The notes beneath the pieces are model-generated. The model was not told the origin of the DNA. It ran no database searches and worked only from the letters and a program-made list of their open reading frames with translations. A stretch of DNA of 64,000 nucleotides. Source: Piezodorus guildinii. Taxonomy: Eukaryota > Arthropoda > Insecta > Hemiptera > Pentatomidae. Positions 30,770 to 42,029 of the stretch are shown here, in pieces; position 1 is the first letter of the stretch, and the number at the start of each line of letters is the position of its first letter. The translations under genes were made by a program, and so were the position numbers. The DNA lies in NCBI GenBank assembly GCA_023052935.1, contig CM041293.1, positions 169,219,341 to 169,283,340 on the forward strand, written 5' to 3'.

Positions 30770-31760
30770 AGGTTACTAACTCTTCCATAAACAGTTTGTT
30801 ACACATAAACTTTAAAACGAGTCTACGTTTCCCCATCATCAGAGCTCAATAAAATACATCAACAAATTATCAATTAACATTATAAAATAACTCTTTTATA
30901 TACTAATCAAAACCATTATTAAAAATATATATAACAATGTTACATACAATTATATTTACCTGAATGTCATTTAAAAATTAAGATATTATCCATTTTTAGT
31001 TACAATTTTGTCAATAATTTATATAATTAAAATTGTTTTTTAAATTAACACTAAGGAAAATCGCCCATCTTAACTGACATATTCTTTGGCCCCTAACGGA
31101 TTAGGGCCATCTTATTTACTGCAGAAAGTACACACTGATTTATTATCAAATATAGGTCAATAAGGTGAAGTTTACTTAAAATTTTAATTCCCCTATTGCA
31201 TCCCTAGTGAGAACTAAGGTTCATTGAATCTGTTTTATAATTTATGGTATCTTTTATATTTTTTTATATATATGGATTCAAATGTTTTTCTATTAAAACT
31301 AATTTTTTCTATTTACAAAATCAACACGGTGATTATGCTGAATACCGTATTGTGCCAAAGCTGTGGTGTTTATATTTTGACTATTTTTGCAATTATTACT
31401 GTGTTGTTTCACTCTTGTGATCTTTTTAGAGGTTTTTCCTATATCTTATCACAATCTATACAATTTATTTTATAAATAACATTCAGTTTTTCATTTAGTA
31501 AAATGGGATCTTTAATGTTTGATAAGTGATTACTTAGTTTATTATTGTTATATAGACCTAATTTATTCTGTGGTAAATCAAATTCAACAAGTGCTCTTTT
31601 AATTTCATTGGATAGATGAGGTATGAATTGCGTTTTTTGATATTGGTATATTTTTCTTTTTGTTTCAGTTATCATCTCTATATGTATCGTATCATAATTA
31701 TTACCTATTATTGTTTTAAATAATATATAGTGTAATAATAATAATATTATTATTAACAAT
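30770..31760 (-). pseudogene. Penelope-like element (PLE-1) fragment with GIY-YIG remnant and terminal repeat
   Basis: The minus strand 31759-31439 is open and ends in the run-up to a GIY-YIG domain ('KDPILLNEKLNVIYKINCID' then CDKI). After a 1-2 nt frame loss near 31437 it continues in another frame as 'IGKTSKKITRVKQHSNNCKN' and on to about 31290. The Y-x10-13-YIG pattern, the Cys pair and the position in the protein are those of the PLE endonuclease. 31010-30770 is the terminal repeat, homologous to 33690-33910, with CTGATGA..GAAACGTA in the minus orientation near 30850-30815. The RT domain is not present. Confidence 0.7.
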
Positions 31761-32089
31761 AATAATATTATTGTTTTAAATACCTATATGTTATTTAAAA
31801 CGAAATAAATTAAACAAGAAAATTCCATCACATATTTATTATAAATTTCAGCCTCTTGATAATATGTTTCATAGTGACTTTTTGATGTATATTGACAACT
31901 GATTTTTTTCAATAAATGGGTTGGTAATATTATAAATCTAGAATTGAAACAAGCATATTGGTTGCAAAATAAAATTAGAATAAAAATTGACCAGTTGATA
32001 AGTATAGTTATTAAAAATAATAGCATAATTCCAACAAGCACTAAATATTTAAATAAATTGATAAATGATTACATAGAAAAAAGTTTATA

Positions 32090-32105
<16 letters not shown>
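31761..32105. other. AT-rich spacer
   Basis: Contains a palindromic ATT/AAT run near 31735-31775 and a (TA)n at 32087-32105. A minus-strand 85-codon ORF (32041-31784) has no recognisable motif; it could be the 5' continuation of PLE-1 but I cannot show it. Confidence 0.4.
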
Positions 32106-32121
<16 letters not shown>

Positions 32122-33560
32122 AAATTATGCTTTCCCATTTCAACTTCCACCATAAGGGATCTGGCAGCGTAGTGCCACTCCGATCTCGAGGGAGTTTCAC
32201 CTTCTATTTTTTGTAATCGGGAGCACGTGTGCATGGATGTGCTGCATGCATTGCACTATTCGCAGGACAAAGGTGGGAAAGTGGAGACTCTACCACTCCG
32301 ATCTGATGCAAGTGTTTCGTGAGGTAGTCATGGCCAATACTCATTCTGATCTATCATTCAACAGGATCTTCTCTCTTCAAATCTAATGGTATCCGTTCTT
32401 CTTCTAGGCCCAGTGCTTGTTGATCGAACTGAGCCTTAGGTATTTCGTTGGTAGAGCATGATATGCCCTCTTAACTTCATCTCTAACTAGTTCCGAAACT
32501 GCACCTTGTTTTGCAAGCTTGTCGGCTACCTCATTCCCATGGATACCAGAGTGGCCGGGTACCCATTGAAAAATCACCTGCATATCTTGTTGAAGCAGTT
32601 GTTCAATTTTTAATTGGCAGTTCACTACATCATTTTCTTTTAATGCATTTAGCTGCATAGCTGCAATGATGGCCGCCTGTGAATCCATAAAAAAGTCAAT
32701 TCTCTTTGCATCTATATTTGCGAGAGCTTGCAAAGCTAGTAATATAGCACGGATTTTGCTGTCCGAATTTGTAGACCATTTTCCTACTGGCTTCGAGATT
32801 TGAAATAGATGCGAGTACACGCCTGCTCCTCCATTGTAATTTGCATGTTCCGCTCAATCATCGGTGTAGACATGGAGCCAGGGAGGGCTGGGATAACGCT
32901 CAGTCATGGTTTCAAGGGCCAAGGATCTTGATTCCTCAAGTATAGCTTCTTCTTTCTTAATTTGCCTCATGAGATTAAGGTGATAAGATGACAGACAAGT
33001 CAACAGGGAGCCTACATAGGCGTTCATAAAGGTTCATTGAGCTTACATCCCTACGCATCTCCAATGGCTCGACGTTTGTTTGCAGCTGCATAGCTATAAT
33101 AGGAGTGGACTTTGAGCACCTGTTATTATTCGGAGCGCTGAGTTTTGTTCCTGCTCTATTTTTTGTCTGGCACATTCTGGTGCTGTTATTTAAAGCTCTC
33201 CAGTATATTTAAGGACAGGCACACATATTTTTTATATGCCAAAGATAGTACATCTTGCGTCACTCCCCATTTTACTCATGTAATCCTTTAAAACAGATTT
33301 AATTTTTTTTTGGCTTTTCTTAGTCAAGTGTCCAGCATGCACATTCCAGCTTAATCTGTTATCTAGTTTTACCCCGAGATAAGTGGCTGATTCTGTCCTT
33401 GGTAGTACTGAGCTATATTGCAGTGTTACAGGAGGCAGCTTTTTGGCTATCGAAAACAATTGAAATTCAGTTTTTAATATCATTTCATTTGCTCCACACC
33501 AAATTTTTATCTGCTCCACCACTTCACCTAGGAACTGCTCCAGAGTGCTTATATTGCTGC
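32106..33560 (-). pseudogene. Degenerate RNase-H-type LINE fragment
   Basis: The poly(A) tail is the T-run at 32106-32122. Minus strand 33522-33232 gives the RT thumb region ('VEQIKIWCGANEMIL', 'TESATYLGVKLDNRLSWNVH'). 32820-32404 gives an RNase H domain ('RIDFFMDSQAAI' with a catalytic Asp, 'FQWVPGHSGIHGNEVADKL'). Frameshifts and stops between them break the ORF. It is related in layout, not in close sequence, to the LINE at 21013-22791. Confidence 0.75.
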
Positions 33561-33689
33561 TGGTCGCCCAAAGAGTTTATTAATATCAAAAGAACTCTTT
33601 TATTAGTTCTGTTTAAATATCACAAGAACTGATACAACCAAAATTAAATAGGCTAATAACAAAATCCAAAATGGATAATGTCTTAATTT

Positions 33690-33910
33690 TTAATTAACTT
33701 TCAGATAAATATAATTTTATGTAACATTGTTATATGTATTTTTAATAATGATTTTGATTAGTATTAAAAAAAGTTATTTTATAATGATAATTGATAATTT
33801 ATTGATGTATTTTAGTGAGTCCTGATGATGGGAAAGACCCCGAAACATTGACTTGTTTTAAAGTTTATGTGTAATAATCTGTTTATGTAAGTTTTATTAA
33901 CATATAAATT
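33690..33910 (+). repeat. PLE-1 terminal repeat, + orientation
   Basis: Aligns with the reverse complement of 30770-31010 ('TGTAACATTGTTATATGTATT', 'ATTGATAATTTATTGATGTA', 'TTTTAAAGTTTATGTGTAA'). Carries AGTC-CTGATGA-hairpin-CGAAACATT-GACT near 33825-33860, a hammerhead-like core with a matching 4-bp stem I. No coding part is attached. Confidence 0.65.
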
Positions 33911-34009
33911 ATTTATTATCAAATTACATTCTTCCAATTATCCTATTTTTATTATAAATTTTCACTTACATAATTTTGCCTTAAAATTTTTAATATATTT
34001 TTATTTCTT

Positions 34010-34265
34010 CAGGCATATCGTTTCTTTTACATTGCACATTTACATTTCAACGCCTAGCTCAGTACTACATGAAGGGATGACCTGACAATAGTAAAGATGT
34101 ACCTGAAGAAATAGAAATCAGACATAAAATAATAATTATACGTATTATTTTTTGTGTTAGTTCTTTTGGGGCAGGTAAAATATTTACTTTTGTTTAGCTG
34201 ACTCCTAATTGCAGACTAAGAAGCTTCTCCAACATTTCATTTCTTAAGGAAAAATTCTTAAAATG
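34010..34265 (+). repeat. Repeat U, orientation A, second block
   Basis: The hairpin segment (34010-34125, ends 'TTCTTCAGGCATATC' and 'GATGTACCTGAAGAAATAG') is followed by the arm with 'GAAGCTTCTCCAACATTTC'. Truncated after about 34265 by a LINE tail. Confidence 0.75.
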
Positions 34266-34269
34266 TTAG

Positions 34270-34745
34270 GAAATAAAAAAAAAACTTTATTCTGGGACCA
34301 AGTCCCCATATAGCAAGAACAATGAAATCAAAAAAATTACCTATGGTCCAGTTACTTTTAAATGAAAAACAACAATTTTAATACATCTTTAAATCTTTGC
34401 ATACTTATATACACTTGGATCATGCACATATATATACACATATTTATACTACAGATACCTATATTTACAATGGAATGGAAGATTGAGATTCAAGTAGGTA
34501 ATGGAAGAGTTGATGTTTGAAAGAAGAGAGAGGGACGGTTTAAAGATAGAGATAGGTAATTCCAAAGTAATGATGAACAAATGAGAAAGGATTTGTGAAA
34601 GGATGCAGTTCTATATGATGGGGTATAAATATTGATTGATTGGGTTCTAGTGTTTAACGAATGGAGGGTTTTTTTTTTATTCAGAGCAGAGGGTGAGGAG
34701 TTCAGTTATAAAGAAGGTTTTCTATGTTTTAAGGTTTGAATAGGT
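34270..34745 (-). pseudogene. 3' end of a LINE (family V), C-terminal relic
   Basis: The + strand shows poly(A)-like AAAAAAAAACTTTATT at 34276-34292, then a stem-loop GGGAC-CAA-GTCCC (34294-34306). About 34500-34560 on the minus strand reads 'VPLSSFKHQLFHYLLES', the usual last helix of CR1/jockey-group ORF2 proteins. 5' truncated and with stops. Confidence 0.55.
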
Positions 34746-34769
34746 AAGAACTCAAACATAAATTAATAT

Positions 34770-35245
34770 GTATTAATATTATTTTATGTCTGATTTTTAT
34801 TTCTTCAGGCACATCTTTACTATTGGCACGCCATCCCTTCATGTAATACTGAACTAGGTGTTGTGATGTAAATGTGCAACGTAAAAGTAAACATGTGCCT
34901 GAAGAAATAAAAGTATATTACAAATTTTAAGACAAAATTATATATGTAGAAACGTAGTAGGCTGAATGCTGTTGAATTTATCCTTGATGAATGAAATGTT
35001 GGAGAAGCTTCTTAGGCTACATTTATCAGTCAGCAAAACACAAGTAAATATTTTACTGAACCCCCAAAAGAACTCACATATAAAATAATATGTATTAATA
35101 TTATTTTATGTCTGATTTTAATTTCATCAGGTGCATCTTTACTATTTGTAGGCCATCTTTACATGTAATACTGAACTAGGTGTAGTAATGTAAATATGCA
35201 ATGTAAAAGTAAAGATGTGCCTGGAGAAATAAAAATATATTAAAA
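34770..35245 (-). repeat. Repeat U, orientation B (inverted relative to 30284)
   Basis: Two hairpin segments (34801-34907 and about 35125-35236) flank one arm (34930-35100). 'ATTTTATGTC' recurs at 34781 and 35103, period 322. In the first, the ends TTCTTCAGGCACATCTTTAC and GTGCCTGAAGAA pair. Confidence 0.8.
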
Positions 35246-35264
35246 ATTTAAAGGCAATTTTTCC

Positions 35265-35480
35265 CTCCAAAACTCCATCTTTCCCTCAGCTTGGAAAAAG
35301 ATAGTTGTACACCCTCTTAACAAAGTTTCTTATCCATCCAACATCTCTTATCAGAGTAAATATCAGACCTATTTCCAATCTTTCAAACCTTTCTAAAACG
35401 TTAGAAAGATTAGTTAGATTAGAAACACCAGCTTTCCATATACCTAGAACAAAACTACCTAGAACACAAGACCCTGTCTT
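35265..35480 (+). pseudogene. Small LINE RT relic
   Basis: Reads 'SIFPSAWKKIVVHPLNKVSY' then, in a shifted frame, 'ISNLSNLSKTLERLVRLE': the first RT motifs (FP..WK...V.P..K and RPIS.LS.LSK.LE) of jockey/CR1-type LINEs. No flanking domains. Confidence 0.6.
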
Positions 35481-35699
35481 GTTGTGGTTGTTTCAAATAA
35501 TAATAAAATTAAAGGTTTATTGGAGTTGGATTGTTGTGTTAAATTATAATTAATTAAGTCTTACAGTAGATAAAATAAAAAGGAAATTTTGAAGAGATGT
35601 GAAGACATATTTAATGGAGCTGGACAAATAAAAAAATTATTAGTGTCACATTATAGATAATCCGTATCACCAGACATCAGACCTCCTAAAAAGTGTCTT

Positions 35700-36110
35700 T
35701 AGCTTGTAGCAGGTGCTACATCCGGTTGCAGATACTTCACATGCTCGCTCAGAGATAGTGCTACTGGCGGCTACTTGGGTCACCGGCCGAATAGAAGAAG
35801 ATCCTATATTTAATAATATTGTTTATTTTTACTTGCTGATATGATTGTATGATTGATGATAACTGTTTCAAGATAATAAATAAACCTTACGACGTATTTT
35901 GACCTAGGGCCAAGACACTAGTCTGGTAGAGAGCTCTCACCATCAATTATTGACATGGATGACTAACATCACCAAGAGCTCTTTAAATCACTAACCTGCT
36001 TCTACTTAATGATATTTCCCTGGGTCAGAGAACCTCTGCCTTTGTATCATAATATGGTCTATCTTTATATAACATTCTTCATCTACCTTCTCTCCTTCGT
36101 TCTTCCTCCC
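35700..36110 (+). repeat. LTR-like dispersed repeat S, copy 2
   Basis: Inverted homologue of 1-478. Contains AATAAATAAACC near 35877 (possible poly(A) signal), followed by GACCTAGGGCCAAGACACTA. See the first copy for the uncertainty about its nature. Confidence 0.45.
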
Positions 36111-36188
36111 CCTCTCATAGGATGGAGTGCATGGCTTCTAGGGGAGCACCAACTCCCATGGCGAACTCCCACTCCAATCTAACAGATG

Positions 36189-36338
36189 GTCCAATGACAT
36201 GGCTTAGTTATCTTGTTGGCGCAATGACATGGCTTAGTTATTTTGTTGATGCAATGAGATGGCTTAGTTATCTTGTTGGTCCAATGACATGGCTTAGTTA
36301 TCTTGTTGGTCCAATGACATGGCTTAAGTTTATCTTGT
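36189..36338 (+). repeat. 30-bp minisatellite, about five units
   Basis: The unit CCAATGACATGGCTTAGTTA followed by TCTTGTTGGT repeats with a few substitutions and, in the last unit, an inserted A. As the unit is divisible by three it encodes the decapeptide PMTWLSYLVG in one frame of a 107-codon ORF (36122-36445). No other evidence makes that ORF a gene. Confidence 0.9.
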
Positions 36339-36536
36339 TGTTCTTTATCAAATATTATTTTTACAAACTAAATGTTAAATCAAATTTAAGATTGAGAGCA
36401 CTCTTTTGTAATCACATTTTTTGTGATTTTATTTTTATTTTTTAAATAAAAATTGTTCTAGATTTTAAGTGAAGAGTAGCATTGATAATTTAAGGTGAAG
36501 GTCAATGACTTAGTATAAAATTGGATGCTGTAATAC

Positions 36537-36610
36537 AGCTTCATCACTTTTATTAAACAATTCAAAACATTTCGGCTAAAAAGCCACCTTAAAGTGCAAA
36601 AAAAAATTTT
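36537..36610 (-). repeat. PLE-type terminus, degenerate
   Basis: The minus strand has 'TTAAGGTGGCTTTTTAGCC' then GAAATGTTTTG, the hairpin-GAAA block seen at other PLE ends in this window. The CTGATGA part is degraded. Confidence 0.4.
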
Positions 36611-36929
36611 TATCTGAAAGGACGCAGTCATAAATTCATTACTATAAGCATTCTAATAAAGATTTAAAAATGTATAACAAAATATAAATTGATTAATTAC
36701 AACTAATTAATTGTTTTCAAATAAAAATAATCAATAATAAAATCTTATAATATTATAATTTATGATATGACTAATGTTAAATTCATTATACATAAAAAAA
36801 AATAAAAAATAGTAAATAAATCAAGTCTATATAACCATGATCAATATTGCTAGTGTATAAAAAATAAAATAAAATGCTAACCAATAAAAAATATAAAAAC
36901 ATATATACATATATGCTGCTATCTGAGGG

Positions 36930-39270
36930 CTCCAAATATCTTCATAAGGACTATTTGCTCCAGCACCAGCTGGGCCTCTTAGTTTTCTTGGTCATAGTCC
37001 AAGTCTCACTGCCTTACAAAACGACTGGTCTAATCACAGTTTTATTTATTACAAGCTTTGTTTTCCAAAGATAAACTTTTGTATTATTTTGTACAGTGTA
37101 GAAACATCTAGTTCCTGCTACCATCCTTCCTTTTTTTTCTGCATCCAAATTATTGTTTTATATCACTACTCCCCCCTCTCCTCTCCCACCTCAGGTAATT
37201 AAATTTGTCACAGTCTCAAATAGTATCTTCTCCCAATTAAAAATTATATCCTCTCTCTCTGCCATGTCAACATATTTTCATGTACCTTTATTTTCTGTGC
37301 TTATCATGAGTTCTAAGTCTTGCGCTATCTGCTTGAACTCTTCTACAGGAGTAGCTTGTGCTGCTTCAGTTCTGCAAGTTATAACCCAATCATCAGTATA
37401 AGCCACACGCGGCTTGAATCTAATGTAGATGGTAATACCATCAGAGTTAGTCTTAATTGTGGGATTTTTTTTTTTAGGTAAGATGTACTGGCGATAATGG
37501 GTGCCCCTATCTTAAGCCACTGCTAATCTCAAAGTTATCCGATTTAACCCAAAAGCCACTCTGGTTCTCTCCCAGTAGTCTTTCATTCCTTTTCACTAGC
37601 CTTCAAAATATTGCCACTGATATCATTTTATAGACAATGGGTAAGAGCACTATAATCACTTTTTATGTACAGGGTCTATTATAGAGTCCTCCCATTCCTC
37701 CAATCTTTTTTCATTTCACAGATTTCAACTTACTACTATATCAGCTTGTATACTCTTTCCCATTTGTGTTCTCCAGTATATTTTATTATTTTTGAATTTC
37801 ATAAGACACCACAGACTTAATGTTTTTTAGGGAAAGAATTATTTCTGTGATTTCCCCTCTATCTGGTGGTTCATCTTCAAACATTCTCATCACTGATTGG
37901 TATTTATGGATGTTATCCAAATTACTTGTCTCTAAATTTAAAATTTCATTGAAGTATCAGGCCCATCTCTCCTTGATTTAATCACTATCAGTGAGAAGGG
38001 TTCCATTTTGGTCTAGTTAGAATTATATCTGTTGGCAAAAACCCTGTCTTAGCCATTTAATGCCCTTAAATAAACATTATTTATTTCTTATTCTTAAAAA
38101 TTATTCTTTTACTTCTTATTATTTTTTCGATGGATGCCTCATATTTACCTCATATTTTCCTTTGGAACATCTTCATCCAAGCTTGATTCCTTTCTTTTAA
38201 GGACATTTTCCTCTCTAACCCACTTTCAAGCCAAGGATTCCATATTGGAGGCTTTTTTTTTTCCTACCAAAACCTCACTTGTGAACTTTCTGATGGATTC
38301 CCTTATTCTTTCCCACCTTATCTCCGCATTCCTGTCACTACCATTGGAGACTCTATATGCATTGGTCTTGGGGGTTTCTCCATCAGTTTCTTGATTTCAT
38401 AACCATCTGTCTTCTCCTGGAATGTTCTATTTCTATGTGCTAGCAGCTTTTTGTAGCTACATATATCTGAGGTGCTGTATTATAGCTCAGTTCCCTTGAC
38501 TTACCCATGCTTCTTTATGAATCATTTATGAGGGAACATTGTAGTCAAGACCATCATTCCTTTAGATGTACCAAATTCTACTGTTAGAAATCAATCATCA
38601 TTTGATGCCTCTTGCCCATTATGCTGTCTGATTGTGGATCTGTATATTTCTTCCTTGGCTATCTGAGCATTGAAATCATTATTAACTATCTTAGTGTCAT
38701 TTTTTTATTTGCTTACATGTCTTAGCCATAGTGGTATAGAATTTTTCCTTACCCATTTCCTCAGTATCTTCACAAGGTCCAAGCTTTCATATATTGCAGA
38801 ATCTACCCTTCACGTGTATTCTGCAGATCCTTTAATTCCTGCTGCTTTATTCCTGTAGTGCATGTCACAGAGACTTTGAGAACCAGATGAAACCGGCGCC
38901 TCCCTGATTTCCCTTGAAACCACAATTATTACTAAGTATTTGTCAAGTGATACAATATCAATATTTCCCTATTGAATCTCTAGTATAGCCACTTAATCTA
39001 CTTTATATTTTTCCAATGCTCTCACCTGGCTGCAATATACTTTGAACATTCCCAAAAGTCCCATTACATATTCTACATCCTCCACTGTTTCTCATGTTCC
39101 TCTCCCTTCTTGAGTATATTTCAACATCTGGAGTTGGAGGGGACCACTCCCTCCTGTATCCAAATGGATCCCTCTAGGAACTCTGTCCAGCAGTTTCTGG
39201 ACTATACTTTTCTATATAGTGGTGAGGTCAGCCATTCCTTCTCCTTTATCTAGGCTTGCAAGTGGCAGTG
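36930..39270 (-). pseudogene. Degenerate RTE-like LINE
   Basis: Minus-strand patches in the correct order: 'NFEISSGLR' then GHPLSPV (RT, about 37560-37480, with a stop in between), 'FKPRVAYTDDWVITCRTEAA' (catalytic Y-x-DD near 37410), and 'VIRPVVL' then GSETWTMTKK near 37035-36980 (C-terminal region). Upstream (37700-39270) is open to similar translation only in fragments such as 'LLDRVPRGIHLDTGG' near 39200. Many stops. Possibly a distant relative of the clean RTE-like copy at 42030-44175. Confidence 0.6.
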
Positions 39271-39569
39271 GTTCACCTTGCAAAACTAGAGGATGGAAAC
39301 ACCATTCCCTCAAGTAGTTTATAAAATTATATAATTTAATTTAATATGTGTATATATATTTTTTTTACATTTATTTTTGTTTGTCTGTCTCTCAATTATA
39401 TAAAAATGACTGCATTTAATGTATTATATTCTCATGTCTACTACTCCTGATAAAGAGAGGAAGGTATATTAGTAATAAAGTTATCCTAAGACTAGTCCTT
39501 TTCACTTATTTACATATTTTGGATAGTTTATGCTTAAGCTGTTGATGAATAAACCTGTTATGCTTGACA

Positions 39570-39680
39570 TGGCTCAGTAATGCCCTGATAATGGCTCACA
39601 AATTGAGCCGACACGTCAGCAAAATTAAAATATAAAAAAAAATAAATAAATGACTGTCTCCCGATTATTTCTACTTACCA
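39570..39680 (+). repeat. PLE-2 terminal repeat, + orientation
   Basis: Matches the end of PLE-2 (25700-25590 reversed): 'CCCTGATAATGGCTCACAA', 'TTGAGCCG', then 'AAAATTAAAATA' and a 'GACTGTCTCCCGATTATTTC' end. The hammerhead-like core is mutated (CTGATAA, GACA). Confidence 0.6.
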
Positions 39681-39689
39681 TAAGTTCTA

Positions 39690-40620
39690 CAATTTATTTT
39701 ATTTATTTAATTAATTAATTTATTTATTTATCTACAGTTTATTTGACTGCACCCTCAAATGACTTTTCCCAGATAATTTCTACAGTCGACTATACGAGTA
39801 TAATCATACATCCTCAGTATAAGTTATTAATGATAATTTCAGGAGAACTAAAAATTAAGTATTAAGTAACAACTATACAGTAAGTAAAAAGAATAAAGTA
39901 TATTTTGCAGTATAAGTAAGCTAAATTACCTTATAGGTGGTTATTGCTGTCTTTGTTAAAATATTTTGACCGAAAATGAGTAGCCGTATACAATTTCTTT
40001 ATCATCATTATCTGTCAATAGCCATTGACCTTCATGCAATATTTCTCACATTTATTAAATTTTTTGTTTCCTGTAGTTAATTGCTGACAAGGTTGAAAAT
40101 TTTTCAAAATATTAGCCCCACTCGCATCAAATTTAATTTTAGTCTAACTTTTTAATAAGTATCTTGACTGTGGAGAGATTAGGGAGAAAATTAGTTGAGA
40201 TGGTGGTCAGAGAATGAAAAACAATGAAATATTATAAACTATTTATTGTTTTTCCAACATTTATTGGCTGTTTAGAATGTTGATTGACCACATCTTGACA
40301 ATCCGCTGTTGTAATCTTTGATTTACAAACTTTTCTCTTATTATTTTAATTTTTTTTTCTTTTTTAATATGTCTATTTTTATTTTTCCTCAACTTTAGGC
40401 GATGAAGGCAATTTCTTTCTGAATTTGTAAAAAATATTGCTATTTTACTTATTTTAATTCTACTGGTATGACAATTATTTTCATCTTCTACTAATTATTG
40501 TTAGTAATGTAAACATCTTCTTTTTCTTCGATTATTTTTATTTATTATTTATTTTTTTTTTTTTAAACAATTTTTGTATTCTTAGTATTATTTCTGCAAT
40601 TAATGGTTATGCGATGCAGG
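39690..40620. other. No feature recognised
   Basis: AT-rich with TTTA/ATTA-type simple repeats near 39697-39735; no ORF or element end identified. Confidence 0.5.
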
Positions 40621-40637
40621 TTTATTTATCTTTTATC

Positions 40638-41358
40638 AACTCCAATAAATCCCATCAGATTACCTTTACCCTTCGTCGTAAACCTATGACATCCTGCCCT
40701 ACAGTGTCCTTTAATGATATTCCGCTTGTCCCTGTTGAACAGATCCGTTATTTAGGCCTCCTGCTTGACAAACGTCTTACATGGAATCCGCATACAAGAC
40801 TGAAAAGACAAGAGACTGCTCGCCGATTTCGGTTACTTCAACATTTACTTGACAGACGCTCTAACCTTTCTCTTTACTACAAAAGACTAATTTACATGAC
40901 AATCATAAGGCCTATCTGGACTTACGGAGTTGAGCTTTGGGGCTCTACTAAACCATCAAACTCTTCCCGTATCCAATCCTTACAATCCAAAATCCTTCGC
41001 AAAATCCTTAACGCTCCTTACTTTGTCACCAACAAAATCATCCACAAAGACCTTAATGTTCCATATGTTGCTGATTTGGCCTGTACCAGGTATCACTCCT
41101 TCCATGAAAAACTCCACTCCCACTCTAATCCACTAGTTTCAATCCTTGCTTCCACTTCAATTCCTGACAATCCGCCGAGGCGTCTGAAAAGAAGATGGCC
41201 TCGAGACCTTCTTGTGTAGATTTACTACTAGAGTGCTGCCAATGGGCAGTTTCTCTTCATGTTTTTTTTCATGTGTATTATCATTTTAGCCTATTTACTT
41301 GATGTATGTACATACAGTTGTAAATTTCAATAAATGAATTAAAAAAAAAAATAAAAAA
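40638..41358 (+). mobile_element. LINE J, 5'-truncated copy, with intact C-terminal frame
   Basis: The 721-bp insertion ends in an A-rich tail (41340-41358) and is flanked by the 13-bp duplication TTTATCTTTTATC (40625-40637 and 41359-41371). It carries the last ~194 codons of ORF2 uninterrupted to TAG at 41217-41219 ('SNKSHQITFTLRRKPMTSCP' .. 'RRWPRDLLV'). It serves as the reference that exposes the stops in the long J copy. The frame read from 40614 includes 24 nt of host flank and is not a gene start. Confidence 0.93.
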
Positions 41359-42029
41359 TTTATCTTTTATCCTGTTTGATGTTCCCTCCATCTTTTTTAT
41401 AGCTCATCATCTCTGTTCACTACTCCCACTTTCTCATTTCCATGTCTAATATCTTTTCAGCCTGTCACGTCAACACTCAATCACTGTTAGCCCATATTGA
41501 TGAATAATAATAATAATAATTCTTTATTTATTCTGGGACAAGTCCCTTCAGAATAATACAGCAGGAAACATAAAGTGGACTTAAGACTATAGTATTAGAG
41601 TATAATAATTGAAAACAATAGAATTGAACTAATAACCTGAACAAAGAAGATAACAAAAGATAAATTCTAATAAAAATGCACAAAAAAGAGAAATAAATGT
41701 ATGTTAACATGAGAATAAAAACAATAAATAAAAAAAAACTGATTTCTTTTTATATTTTAAAATAAAATATACGAAGAAAATAAATTACAATTCTTCTATG
41801 TATGTTAACGTAAGAATAAAAAAAGATATAATAAGATTTAAAAAGAACAAAAAAATTATATATATACAGTTTTAAAAAGAAAAGAAATTAACAATTCTTC
41901 AATGTATGTAAACATAAGAACAAAAAAAAATATGTTTACAGTTTTAAATTAAATATATAAATAAAGAAAAGAAATTACAACTCTTCTGAGTGTTTGTAAA
42001 ATAATTTAATCTTATGTCTTTGAAAAGAT

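Noticed and set aside
31720..31780. ATT/AAT palindrome as an origin or regulatory site
   Set aside because: Simple-sequence composition explains it.
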